DNA of 64,000 bases from an uncultured bacterium (GTDB lineage: Bacteria; Bacillota_I; Bacilli_A; RFN20; CAG-826), in NCBI GenBank assembly GCA_949296775.1, contig CASFQA010000001.1:186001-250000 (forward strand), in the 5' to 3' direction. Within the stretch, counting starts at the first letter, position 1; each line of letters opens with the position of its first letter. Below the pieces are notes generated by a model. The model saw only the letters and a list, made by a program, of their open reading frames with translations. It was not told the DNA's origin and searched no databases. The position numbers and the translations under genes are program-made. This document shows, piece by piece, positions 23,138-30,612 of the stretch.

Positions 23138-24410
23138 GGTCAGCGGGGTCGAACTTCCGCCTGAGCCCTTTGGGCAGGCGGTTTTTTATTTGCCCTTGGA
23201 CCGCTTTCCCAAGTCCTAGGGGCAAGTTGGCGTAACGCAGGCTTAAGAAGCCCGAGGGGGCGACCCGGGCCAATTGGGCCCCGGAAAGATAGGCGATGGC
23301 CTCCTCTTGGCTTAGCTCGAATCCAGGGAGGAGGGCGCGTAGGTTGTGGCAGGGCTCATAACGGGGCAAGGATAAGGCTTGGAGGCCGTATTTTATGATC
23401 CCGGAAGCGAAACGGAAGCCGGGAACGGGCAAAGCGTAGACGCATCCGCCGAATTGCTCAGCCGAGCAGCCGCCGAGCCCATAAGGGGCCAATTGGCGGT
23501 TGAACCTCATCTCGCCTCCTCTTTTGGGGAAGCGGGGGCGCCCTTCCCCTTGCTTTTCCAGCAAGCAGAGGAATTGCCCCTCCCCGGGATAGAAGCAAGG
23601 GAGGAGGTAAATGGCTTCCTTTAAGGCGGGGAGATGGAAGAAACGGGGGTCGTCTTGAAGGGGGACGGGGGTGAAATCGGGGTGGCGGGAAAGGAAGTCG
23701 AGGATCATCCCGACGTCTTCCTCATAGGTGAAGGAGCAGGTGGAATAGACCATCCGCCCGCCTTTGCGCAGCATGGTGGCCGCCCCTTCGAGCAGCTCTT
23801 TCTGGATGGCGGCGCAGGCCTGGACTTTATTCGGCGACCAATCGGACCTCGCGAGGGCGTTTTTCCGGAACATCGCCTGCCCCGAACAGGGGGCGTCGAG
23901 GATAATTTTGTCGAAGGTCTCGGCCAAATCGGGGGCATAGGCCATCAGGTTCTTGGATATGACCTCGACGTTGGCAAGCCCCATCCGCTCAAGGTTGCTC
24001 GAGAGCTCGAGCGAGCGCGGGTAGGACAAATCGTTGGCCAAGACCAAGGCGGGGCCGGCTAAGGCCGCCTGGATGGTTTTCCCGCCCGGGGCGGCGCAGC
24101 AATCGAGGACCAGCTCGCCGGGCTTCACGTCGAGGAAATGGACCGGCAAAGCCGAACTCGGGTCTTGGATCGAGATGGCCCCGGCGAAATAGGAAAGGGT
24201 TTTGCCTAGATGAGCCGAGCTTGGGAAAACGAAACCATTGCCGATTAACGGGTCTTGGCGAAGAAAAGGGAAACGGCTGAGCAATTGGGCGCGGCTTAAT
24301 TTGCTTTCGTCGAGGATGGCGATCTTCTCGTCGATCGGGAGGCTTAGGGATTGCAAAAGCGGCTCTTTGGCATCGCCTAGGTAAGTCAATGAGCGGCTTA
24401 ATTCGTCCAT
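23130..24410 (-). CDS. RsmF/NOL1-NOP2-Sun family rRNA m5C methyltransferase (426 aa)
   Basis: The SAM-binding motif is LDCCAAPGGKT near residue 100, and both catalytic cysteines are present in DAPCSGQAMFRK and YSTCSF. The C-terminal extension with GFELS and LARVAPSGFLSLRY resembles the RsmF/YebU group, which modify 16S or 23S rRNA cytosines. The target base cannot be read from sequence. On the minus strand a TATAGT box ends eight bases before the ATG and no Shine-Dalgarno sequence is seen, so the mRNA is nearly leaderless. Confidence 0.88.
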   Translation of the reverse strand: MDELSRSLTYLGDAKEPLLQSLSLPIDEKIAILDESKLSRAQLLSRFPFLRQDPLIGNGFVFPSSAHLGKTLSYFAGAISIQDPSSALPVHFLDVKPGELVLDCCAAPGGKTIQAALAGPALVLANDLSYPRSLELSSNLERMGLANVEVISKNLMAYAPDLAETFDKIILDAPCSGQAMFRKNALARSDWSPNKVQACAAIQKELLEGAATMLRKGGRMVYSTCSFTYEEDVGMILDFLSRHPDFTPVPLQDDPRFFHLPALKEAIYLLPCFYPGEGQFLCLLEKQGEGRPRFPKRGGEMRFNRQLAPYGLGGCSAEQFGGCVYALPVPGFRFASGIIKYGLQALSLPRYEPCHNLRALLPGFELSQEEAIAYLSGAQLARVAPSGFLSLRYANLPLGLGKAVQGQIKNRLPKGLRRKFDPADLI

Positions 24411-24418
24411 ACCCGGCC

Positions 24419-24424
24419 ACTATA
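24419..24424 (-). promoter_or_regulatory. -10 box of the near-leaderless rRNA methyltransferase gene
   Basis: TATAGT on the minus strand lies eight bases before the start codon at 24410. Confidence 0.4.
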
Positions 24425-24467
24425 CCATCATTTCCCCTCTTTGCTTCTTTTCCAACGCGTTTTGCCC

Positions 24468-24500
24468 TATAATTCGATTGCCAAGAATATAAATATTCTT
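24468..24500 (+). promoter_or_regulatory. pdp promoter with a downstream inverted repeat
   Basis: TATAAT at 24468-24473 is followed by AAGAATAT-AA-ATATTCTT at 24483-24500, a perfect eight-base inverted repeat directly after the expected transcription start. It then runs into TAGGAGGAG, the ribosome binding site. The position suits a repressor operator, for example of a DeoR/CytR-like regulator, which is not encoded in this window. Confidence 0.55.
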
Positions 24501-24514
24501 TAGGAGGAGCGCTT

Positions 24515-25816
24515 ATGCGGACGGTCGACATCATCGAGAAGAAACGGGATGGGGGGAAGTTGTCCCCGGAGGAGATATCCTTCTTCATCCAAGGCTACAC
24601 CCGTGGGGAGATCCCCGATTATCAAGCCAGCGCCTTGCTGATGGCCATCCTTTTCCAGGGGATGGACGAGGAGGAGATCGCCTCTTTGACCGACGCGATG
24701 CGCCTTTCGGGCGAGCAGATCGATTTGTCGCGGATCGCCGGCGTCAAGGTCGACAAGCATTCGACCGGCGGGGTCGGGGACAAGACCTCCTTGGTTTTGG
24801 GCCCCTTGGTCGCGAGCTGCGGGGCGAAGCTCGCCAAAATGAGCGGCCGCGGACTGGGCCACACCGGCGGGACCCTCGATAAGATGGAATCGATCCCCGG
24901 GATGCGGATCGACTTAAGCGAGGAGGAGTTCATCAAGCAGGTCAACGACATCGGGATCGCCATCATCGGGCAGACCGCCGACATCGATCCGGCCGACAAG
25001 AAGCTCTATGCCCTCCGCGACGTCACCGGGACCGTCGAATCGATCCCCCTAATCGCCTCCTCGATCATGAGCAAGAAGCTCTGCTCCGGGGCTTCCGCCA
25101 TCCTCCTCGACGTCAAGTTCGGCTCGGGGGCGTTCATGAAAACCCTCGATAAAGCCAAGGAACTGGCCGAAACCATGGTTAAGATCGGCGCCCATCTCAA
25201 CCGGGACACCCGGGCTATCTTAACCGACATGGACGAGCCGTTGGGGCTCGCGGTCGGGAATTCGCTCGAGGTCAAGGAAGCCATCGCCACCTTGAAAGGC
25301 GAGGGGCCGAAGGATTTGACCGAACTGGTCATCAAAGCCGGGGGCATCATGCTCGAGCAAGCCCATATCGTCTCCGACCACAAGGAAGGGGAGGCGAAGA
25401 TAAAAGCGGCCATCGATAGCGGCGCTGGGCTCGATAAGCTCAAAGCCATGGTCGAATCCCAGGGCGGGGACGTCAGCTATATCGATGATCCGACGAAATT
25501 CAAGATGGCCCGTTTTGCATTGGAGGTCAAAGCCCCTGAAAGCGGCTATATCCGCCGGATAGATTCGCTTGGCATCGGGGTCTCGGCCATGAAGCTCGGG
25601 GCGGGAAGGGCGACGAAAGAGGACGCCATCGACATGGCCTCGGGGATCGTTTTAGCCAAAAAAGTCGGCGATTACGTCGAAAAAGGCGAGGTTTTGGCGC
25701 TCGCGCACACCAATAAAGACGATTATGCGGAGGTTTTGCGCTCGATCGCCGATTCGTTTGAAATCGGGAAAGAGCGGCCGAACGAACGCCCGATCGTCTA
25801 CGGATACATCAAATGA
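24515..25816 (+). CDS. pdp: Pyrimidine-nucleoside phosphorylase (433 aa)
   Basis: The enzyme splits uridine and thymidine nucleosides with phosphate. The family signature is present as SGRGLGHTGGTLDKMESIPG near residues 110-130, with KVDKHSTGGVGDKTSL for phosphate binding and a C-terminal PYNP domain. At 433 residues it matches Firmicutes Pdp. It leads an operon with dtd and mnmA, with four-base overlaps at each junction. deoC and cdd, encoded at 59.4 and 62.1 kb, complete a nucleoside-salvage set. Confidence 0.93.
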   Translation: MRTVDIIEKKRDGGKLSPEEISFFIQGYTRGEIPDYQASALLMAILFQGMDEEEIASLTDAMRLSGEQIDLSRIAGVKVDKHSTGGVGDKTSLVLGPLVASCGAKLAKMSGRGLGHTGGTLDKMESIPGMRIDLSEEEFIKQVNDIGIAIIGQTADIDPADKKLYALRDVTGTVESIPLIASSIMSKKLCSGASAILLDVKFGSGAFMKTLDKAKELAETMVKIGAHLNRDTRAILTDMDEPLGLAVGNSLEVKEAIATLKGEGPKDLTELVIKAGGIMLEQAHIVSDHKEGEAKIKAAIDSGAGLDKLKAMVESQGGDVSYIDDPTKFKMARFALEVKAPESGYIRRIDSLGIGVSAMKLGAGRATKEDAIDMASGIVLAKKVGDYVEKGEVLALAHTNKDDYAEVLRSIADSFEIGKERPNERPIVYGYIK

Positions 25817-26265
25817 AGGTCGTCCTCCAGCTGGTCAAGGAAGCCTCGGTCCGGGTGAAGGGAGAGCTGATTTCGGAAATCGGGAAAGGGTATCTGCTTT
25901 TGTGCGGCTTCGAGGAAGGGGATGGGGCGGAGGTCCTCTCCGGGATGGCGAAGAAGATCGCCAAGCTTCGCCTTTTCCCCGACATGAACGGGAAGACCAA
26001 CCTCTCCCTATCCGAGGTTAACGGGAGCATCCTCGCCGTCAGCCAATTCACCTTATTGGCCGATTGCGCCCATGGCAACCGCCCGAGCTTCGTCAAGGCG
26101 ATGGGCCGGGAAAAGGCCGAGATGGCCTATGAAAGCTTTTTGGGGGAGCTAACTAGGCTTGGGATGGCGGTCAAGAGTGGATCCTATGGGGATGAGATGG
26201 CGGTGTCGTTAGTCAACGACGGCCCGTTCACCCTGTATTTGGATTCGAGGGAGTTGGTCAAATGA
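25813..26265 (+). CDS. dtd: D-aminoacyl-tRNA deacylase (150 aa)
   Basis: Dtd removes D-amino acids from wrongly charged tRNA. The two diagnostic motifs are SQFTLLADC and NDGPFTLYLDS (the normal second motif is NxGPxT). Length is normal. Both ends overlap the neighbouring genes by four bases. Confidence 0.94.
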   Translation: MKVVLQLVKEASVRVKGELISEIGKGYLLLCGFEEGDGAEVLSGMAKKIAKLRLFPDMNGKTNLSLSEVNGSILAVSQFTLLADCAHGNRPSFVKAMGREKAEMAYESFLGELTRLGMAVKSGSYGDEMAVSLVNDGPFTLYLDSRELVK

Positions 26266-27386
26266 AGGTATTGTTGGGCTTAAGCGGCGGGGTCGATTCG
26301 GCCGTCGCCGCCTACTTATTGAAGAAAGAAGGCCACGAGGTCACCGGGGCTTTCATGCGGAATTGGGACGCGCTGGCGAATTCCGATTACCTCGGCAACC
26401 CGACGGTCAATGACCCCCAATGCCCGCAGGAGAAGGATTACCAAGACGCGTTGAAGGTGGCGGAGAAGCTCGGCATCCCCTGCCTTCGGGTCGATTTCGT
26501 CAAGGAATATTGGGACTCGGTCTTCTCCTATTTCTTAGCCGAATACCGAAAAGGACGGACCCCCAATCCCGACGTCTTCTGCAACAAATACATAAAATTC
26601 GATTCCTTTTTGGAGTTCGCCAAAAGCCAGGGGTTCGCCAAGATCGCCATGGGCCATTACGCCGGGAAGGGCGAATACCGCGGCCATATCCACATCAAGA
26701 AGGCGGCTGACCGCAACAAAGACCAATCCTACTTCCTAAGCCAGCTTAGCGAAGCCCAGGTCGATTCCTGCCTTTTCCCGTTGGCGGAGATAAGCAAGCC
26801 GGAAGTCCGGGAACTGGCCCATTCCCTCGGCTTATCCTCGGTCATGGACAAAAAGGACTCGACCGGGGTTTGCTTCATCGGCGAACGGAACTTCAAGCAA
26901 TTCCTCCGCAATTATTTCCCCGCCACCCCGGGGAAGATAGTCGAAGGCAAAACCGGAAAGGTGGTCGGGGAGCATATGGGAGTCCTCTATTACACCATCG
27001 GCCAGCATAAAGGGCTCGGCATCGGGGGCGTCAAAGGGGAGGAGGAAGGGGCTTTCTTCGTTTATAAGAAAGACGTCGCGAACAACATCCTTTACGTCGC
27101 CCACCCCAGCGAGCGTTTCCGGCTTACGAGCACCCGTTGCGTTTTGACCGACCTCAATTACGTCGGCGAGCGGAAAGAAGAGGCGGTCGGGGTCAAGTTC
27201 CGTTATCGGCAGGCCGACCAAGAAGCCACCATCTCCTTCGCCGCCGAGCGGGCCATATTGACCTATCCCCAAGGGGTCGAATCGGTGACCCCTGGCCAGA
27301 TCGCCGCCATTTACCGTGATGATTTCTGCCTAGGTTCCGGGATAATAAGCGAAGTATATCGGGGCGAAGAAAGAATCGATATTTAG
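26262..27386 (+). CDS. mnmA: tRNA-specific 2-thiouridylase MnmA (374 aa)
   Basis: MnmA puts sulphur on U34 of Lys, Glu and Gln tRNAs. The PP-loop GLSGGVDSAVAAYLLKK is at residues 5-20. The catalytic cysteines are in NPDVFCNKYIKF and TGVCFIGER, with the expected spacing. The C-terminal region contains the GQHKGLGIGG stretch typical of the family. It is the last gene of the pdp-dtd-mnmA run and stops ten bases before the next ATG. Confidence 0.95.
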   Translation: MKVLLGLSGGVDSAVAAYLLKKEGHEVTGAFMRNWDALANSDYLGNPTVNDPQCPQEKDYQDALKVAEKLGIPCLRVDFVKEYWDSVFSYFLAEYRKGRTPNPDVFCNKYIKFDSFLEFAKSQGFAKIAMGHYAGKGEYRGHIHIKKAADRNKDQSYFLSQLSEAQVDSCLFPLAEISKPEVRELAHSLGLSSVMDKKDSTGVCFIGERNFKQFLRNYFPATPGKIVEGKTGKVVGEHMGVLYYTIGQHKGLGIGGVKGEEEGAFFVYKKDVANNILYVAHPSERFRLTSTRCVLTDLNYVGERKEEAVGVKFRYRQADQEATISFAAERAILTYPQGVESVTPGQIAAIYRDDFCLGSGIISEVYRGEERIDI

Positions 27387-27395
27387 GAGATTTTC

Positions 27396-28697
27396 ATGAA
27401 ACATCGTTTATTGAGTCTATTGTTGCTGATCCCGCTGGGGATTTCTCTTTCAAGCTGCGATAAAATCCAAGGTTTCTTCGATGACCTTTTCCATAGAGGC
27501 GAGTCCTCGTCTTCCTCCTCGACTATGGAATCCCCGCCTTCCTCGACCTCTTCTTCCCCTTCCCTTTCTTCCCCAAGCGATATCGATAGCAGCTCGGCTT
27601 CGGGCGAGGTCATCGCCAACGGGTCATTGGAATTCCATTTCCTTGAGCTCGGCAACGCCTATACCGGCGATTCGATCTACGTCAAAGCCAACGGGAAGGA
27701 TATCCTGATCGACGCCGGCAGCCGGAAAAACTCGGCCGAGGCCATCGCCGAATACTTAGACCCGCTCTTAGAAGACGATCACCTCGACTACGTCATCCCA
27801 ACCCACGCCCACCAAGACCATATCGCCGGCTTCGTCGGCAATTCGGATAAGTCCGCCCCCGGGGGAAGGGATGGGATCTTCTACCGTTATGACATCGACC
27901 ACATCTACGATTTCGCCTATTATGACGACGGCGGGTCTTCGGTCTATTCCAACGCCGAGGCGCTGCCTAGCGAGGCCAAGACGACCGCGATTTACAAAGA
28001 TTACCGGACGGCCCGGGAATACGCCGTCAGCCAAGGGGCCGAATGGCAGACGGTGGGGGAATTGTTCGAAGACGGGAAGAAGGTATATACCGTCGACCTT
28101 GGGGATGGGGTGTACATGGATATCCTTTACACCTTCTTCTACGACCATACCTCGGCCGACATCAAGGAGCTTAGCCCGGAGTTTTCCAAATCCTCCTTCT
28201 CCAGCCAAAACGACTGCTCGGTCTGCGTCTTGTTCCGGCAGGGGGAGAAGGCGTATTTATTCACCGGCGACGCCGAGGAAGCGGCTGAGTTTAGCTTAGC
28301 TTCCGAACATGACCTTCCGACGGTCGAGCTTTTCAAAGCCGGGCACCACGGGAGCTATACCGCCTCTGGGGAATTGCTTTTGTCGAAGATTCAGCCTAAG
28401 CGGGTTTGCGTTTGCTGCTGCGCCGGCAACACCGAATACACCGATAATCCGGAGAATACCTTCCCGGCCCAAGCCGCGATCGAAAGGATCGCCGAATACA
28501 CCAGCGAAGTCTATGTGACGACGGTCGGCAGCATGACCGATACATCGTATTTCGCCCCCTTAAACGGGACCATCGTCGTCTCCTCTCCATCGTCTGAAGA
28601 CCCCATCGCCGTCAATTGCTCCCATTCGAATTTGCCGTTGAAGGACCAGGAGTGGTTTAAAGTCAACCGAACCTGCCCTGAATCATGGGCGATTTAG
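27396..28697 (+). CDS. Lipoprotein with ComEC-like metallo-beta-lactamase domain (433 aa)
   Basis: A lipoprotein signal ends at GISLSSC (Cys at about residue 22). A Ser-rich linker with runs of serine (residues 35-70) leads to a metallo-hydrolase domain with THAHQDHIAGF near residue 130, a GD motif (LFTGDAEEAAEF) and a late GHHGSYTAS. This set matches the C-terminal domain of ComEC and related exported hydrolases, so it may cut nucleic acids or phosphodiesters outside the cell. AGGAG precedes the ATG. It is separate from the comEC gene at 35068, whose hydrolase is fused to a channel. Confidence 0.85.
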   Translation: MKHRLLSLLLLIPLGISLSSCDKIQGFFDDLFHRGESSSSSSTMESPPSSTSSSPSLSSPSDIDSSSASGEVIANGSLEFHFLELGNAYTGDSIYVKANGKDILIDAGSRKNSAEAIAEYLDPLLEDDHLDYVIPTHAHQDHIAGFVGNSDKSAPGGRDGIFYRYDIDHIYDFAYYDDGGSSVYSNAEALPSEAKTTAIYKDYRTAREYAVSQGAEWQTVGELFEDGKKVYTVDLGDGVYMDILYTFFYDHTSADIKELSPEFSKSSFSSQNDCSVCVLFRQGEKAYLFTGDAEEAAEFSLASEHDLPTVELFKAGHHGSYTASGELLLSKIQPKRVCVCCCAGNTEYTDNPENTFPAQAAIERIAEYTSEVYVTTVGSMTDTSYFAPLNGTIVVSSPSSEDPIAVNCSHSNLPLKDQEWFKVNRTCPESWAI

Positions 28698-28725
28698 CAA
28701 AAGGCTTGGCTTGAATGCTTGTTAT

Positions 28726-28753
28726 TTGACAAAAGCGTTTTCTCTTTGATAGT
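28726..28753 (+). promoter_or_regulatory. Candidate promoter of the secreted-peptide genes
   Basis: TTGACA at 28726-28731 is followed after 16 bases by a weak -10 (GATAGT). The surrounding sequence is A+T rich. Confidence 0.4.
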
Positions 28754-28779
28754 CAATTTACATATTAAGGAGAAAAACA

Positions 28780-28968
28780 ATGGGACCGAAAAATCTCTTC
28801 CTCCTCATCCTTGCTTCTCCATCCTTAGCCGTCGCCCGTCCTTGGCCAAAAGCGACGGATTCCGTCGACCGGCCCAACGCCGAAACTATTATCGCCAATT
28901 CAGTTGGGATTAATATGGGCATATATGGTCAAAGCCTCGATTTTACTTCGGCTTGGCTTTGCTTTTAA
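28780..28968 (+). CDS. Small secreted protein (62 aa)
   Basis: AAGGAG lies before the ATG at 28780. The N-terminus MGPKNLFLLILASPSLAVAR looks like a signal peptide with cleavage after AVA, leaving about 43 residues. No double-glycine leader motif or cysteine pair typical of bacteriocins is seen. The stop codon overlaps the AAGGAG of the next gene, so it is probably co-transcribed with the damaged lipoprotein gene. Function unknown. Confidence 0.5.
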   Translation: MGPKNLFLLILASPSLAVARPWPKATDSVDRPNAETIIANSVGINMGIYGQSLDFTSAWLCF

Positions 28969-28978
28969 GGAGACGCCT

Positions 28979-30390
28979 ATGAAACATTTTAAGCCAATAA
29001 TCATGGCGCTTCCGCTCCTATGTCTATTCGGCTGCGGGCGGCACCGGTTTTGCCTTCCCTCATCTATTCCGATCCTCTCGATATTGGCGGGGCTTATTTG
29101 AACGACGGGCTATATCGAACTTCCATCACGGGCAAGAACGTTGTCGAGGGGAATAAGCAGAGTTCCGGCCAAAGCCTCGGGGTCGCGATCCCGACTTGGC
29201 ATGTTTTGGATGATTTCTCGGTCAAAGTCGCGATCGGGTCGTTTGAGGACGATCCCATCATCGTCGAAGGAATAGGGGAAATCAATGCCGACAATTGCCG
29301 AGACTATCGGTTCTTCATCGAAGGCCATGCCCATATCAGCGCTTTGAACAATTCGCGTCCTGGGCCTTTGGTTGGGCAGGTGGAAATCGATCTTCAGCCT
29401 CTTTTCGATGGCTCCGGGTACTTCTTGAGCTCGGCATACATGGCCGATGGCGTCCATCGGAAGATTTTCGAGACCGAATTCTTGTTGCCAATCGATTACG
29501 AAACGCTGATCGACGACAGCTTTGAACGGGCTAGCGGATTGGACATAAGTTTATGCTGCTACGATGGGGACATTCGTTACCCAGTGGATTGTTTCGGTCT
29601 TATTGGCTTGCGGACGAGGTTTTCGGAAGAGGGCATCCGTTTCGTCGACGGCGCGGTGGTCTCTGATGTCTTGCCCAATCCCGACCATTCGCCATATCTA
29701 GTGATACCCGGGGCCAAGGAAAGATTGGCTCTGCCTGCCTCCGATTCGATATTGCTGTCGATAAACAAGGACGGTTTGATTCGGAATTCCTTAGACGCGG
29801 ATATCGCCGTCGCTATGGCCAAGCGCGTTGAAGAAAACGATTCGGTCACCTTGAATCTGTCCTTGCCGCGAAGCGATTACGTCGAATACGATCGGGTCTT
29901 CAATGATGATAAAACCCATGTCGGCGAGGTTATCCGTTATCGCTATCGGGTTTCTGCTAACGAAAGCCAATTAGCCGATTATCCGGTCGATGATTTCCTC
30001 GATTGCTATTCGCGGGATAACGTGCTTGACGCCAATCTTCAGCCAAACCGCGCTTATCGGAAATCCGACGCGGTCGAAATCTCGGTTGGGGATTTGAAGG
30101 AAAAAGGCGAAATCGCCATTGCGGTGGATTATGAGGCCCATTTCGACTTAAACAGCACCGTCATCGAACGGGAGGACGGCGATATGGCGGTGGTTCGGAA
30201 AGATTGGTTCTTTTCGGATTATGAGCCGAATTGGTCTCGGCCGGAGGTCCGTCCAATTCAAGGCGTCGGCCTCACCATCCATTACGAGAAAAAAGACGGC
30301 TATTGCTATTTCTCCTATTCCGGCGACTTCGACGAGGAGGAGGGCAATAACGCCCATTGGTTCGTCGACCCGGACCTGCCACTTTATTAA
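28979..30390 (+). pseudogene. Frameshifted lipoprotein gene (about 470 codons)
   Basis: The ATG at 28979 follows AAGGAG and encodes a good lipoprotein signal (PLLCLFGC). Right after the lipid Cys the frame leads to a stop at 29101. The adjacent frame is open from 29020 to 30390 and continues as AAPVLPSLIYSDPLDIGG. One extra G in the GGG at about 29034-29036 would join signal and body. The body is 450 residues of exported-looking sequence (LRTRFSEEGIRFVDG, VTLNLSLPRSDYVEYD) with no known domain. It may be a true mutation, a phase-variable tract or an assembly error. Confidence 0.65.
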
Positions 30391-30430
30391 TCGAGGTTCG
30401 GGTCTACCCCATTTGCCGATACGCCAAATC

Positions 30431-30459
30431 TTGCATTCGCGCATAAGCGCGCCTAATAT
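30431..30459 (+). promoter_or_regulatory. alaS promoter
   Basis: TTGCAT (30431-30436) and TAATAT (30454-30459) are 17 bases apart, identical in both hexamers to the rpsO promoter. The spacer contains CGCGCATAAGCGCG, an inverted repeat. Confidence 0.75.
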
Positions 30460-30463
30460 ACAT

Positions 30464-30612
30464 GCGCATCGGGAACTTGCCACTCCCCCTTAAGCGGGTA
30501 ATGCCGCCGAGCGCCCTCGCGTCAAAAGGGCCAAACTGAGCGCGCGCAAGCGAAGAAGGATGGTACCGCGCCCCCTCGGGCGTTCCTTCGCAACTGGAGG
30601 CATTTTGCACAT
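30464..30612 (+). promoter_or_regulatory. Compact T-box riboswitch of alaS
   Basis: The T-box core TGGTACCGCG is at 30561-30570, inside a helix formed by AAGGA (30556-30560) and TCCTT (30584-30588). A short Stem I can close with GCGC-TCGG (30464-30472) and CCGAGCGC (30507-30514). Its 3' loop side holds GCC (30503-30505), an alanine codon followed by a purine, the expected specifier. Instead of a strong terminator, CCTTCG (30585-30590) pairs with TGGAGG (30595-30600), hiding the ribosome binding site. Uncharged tRNA-Ala should favour the first helix and free the site. Confidence 0.8.
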
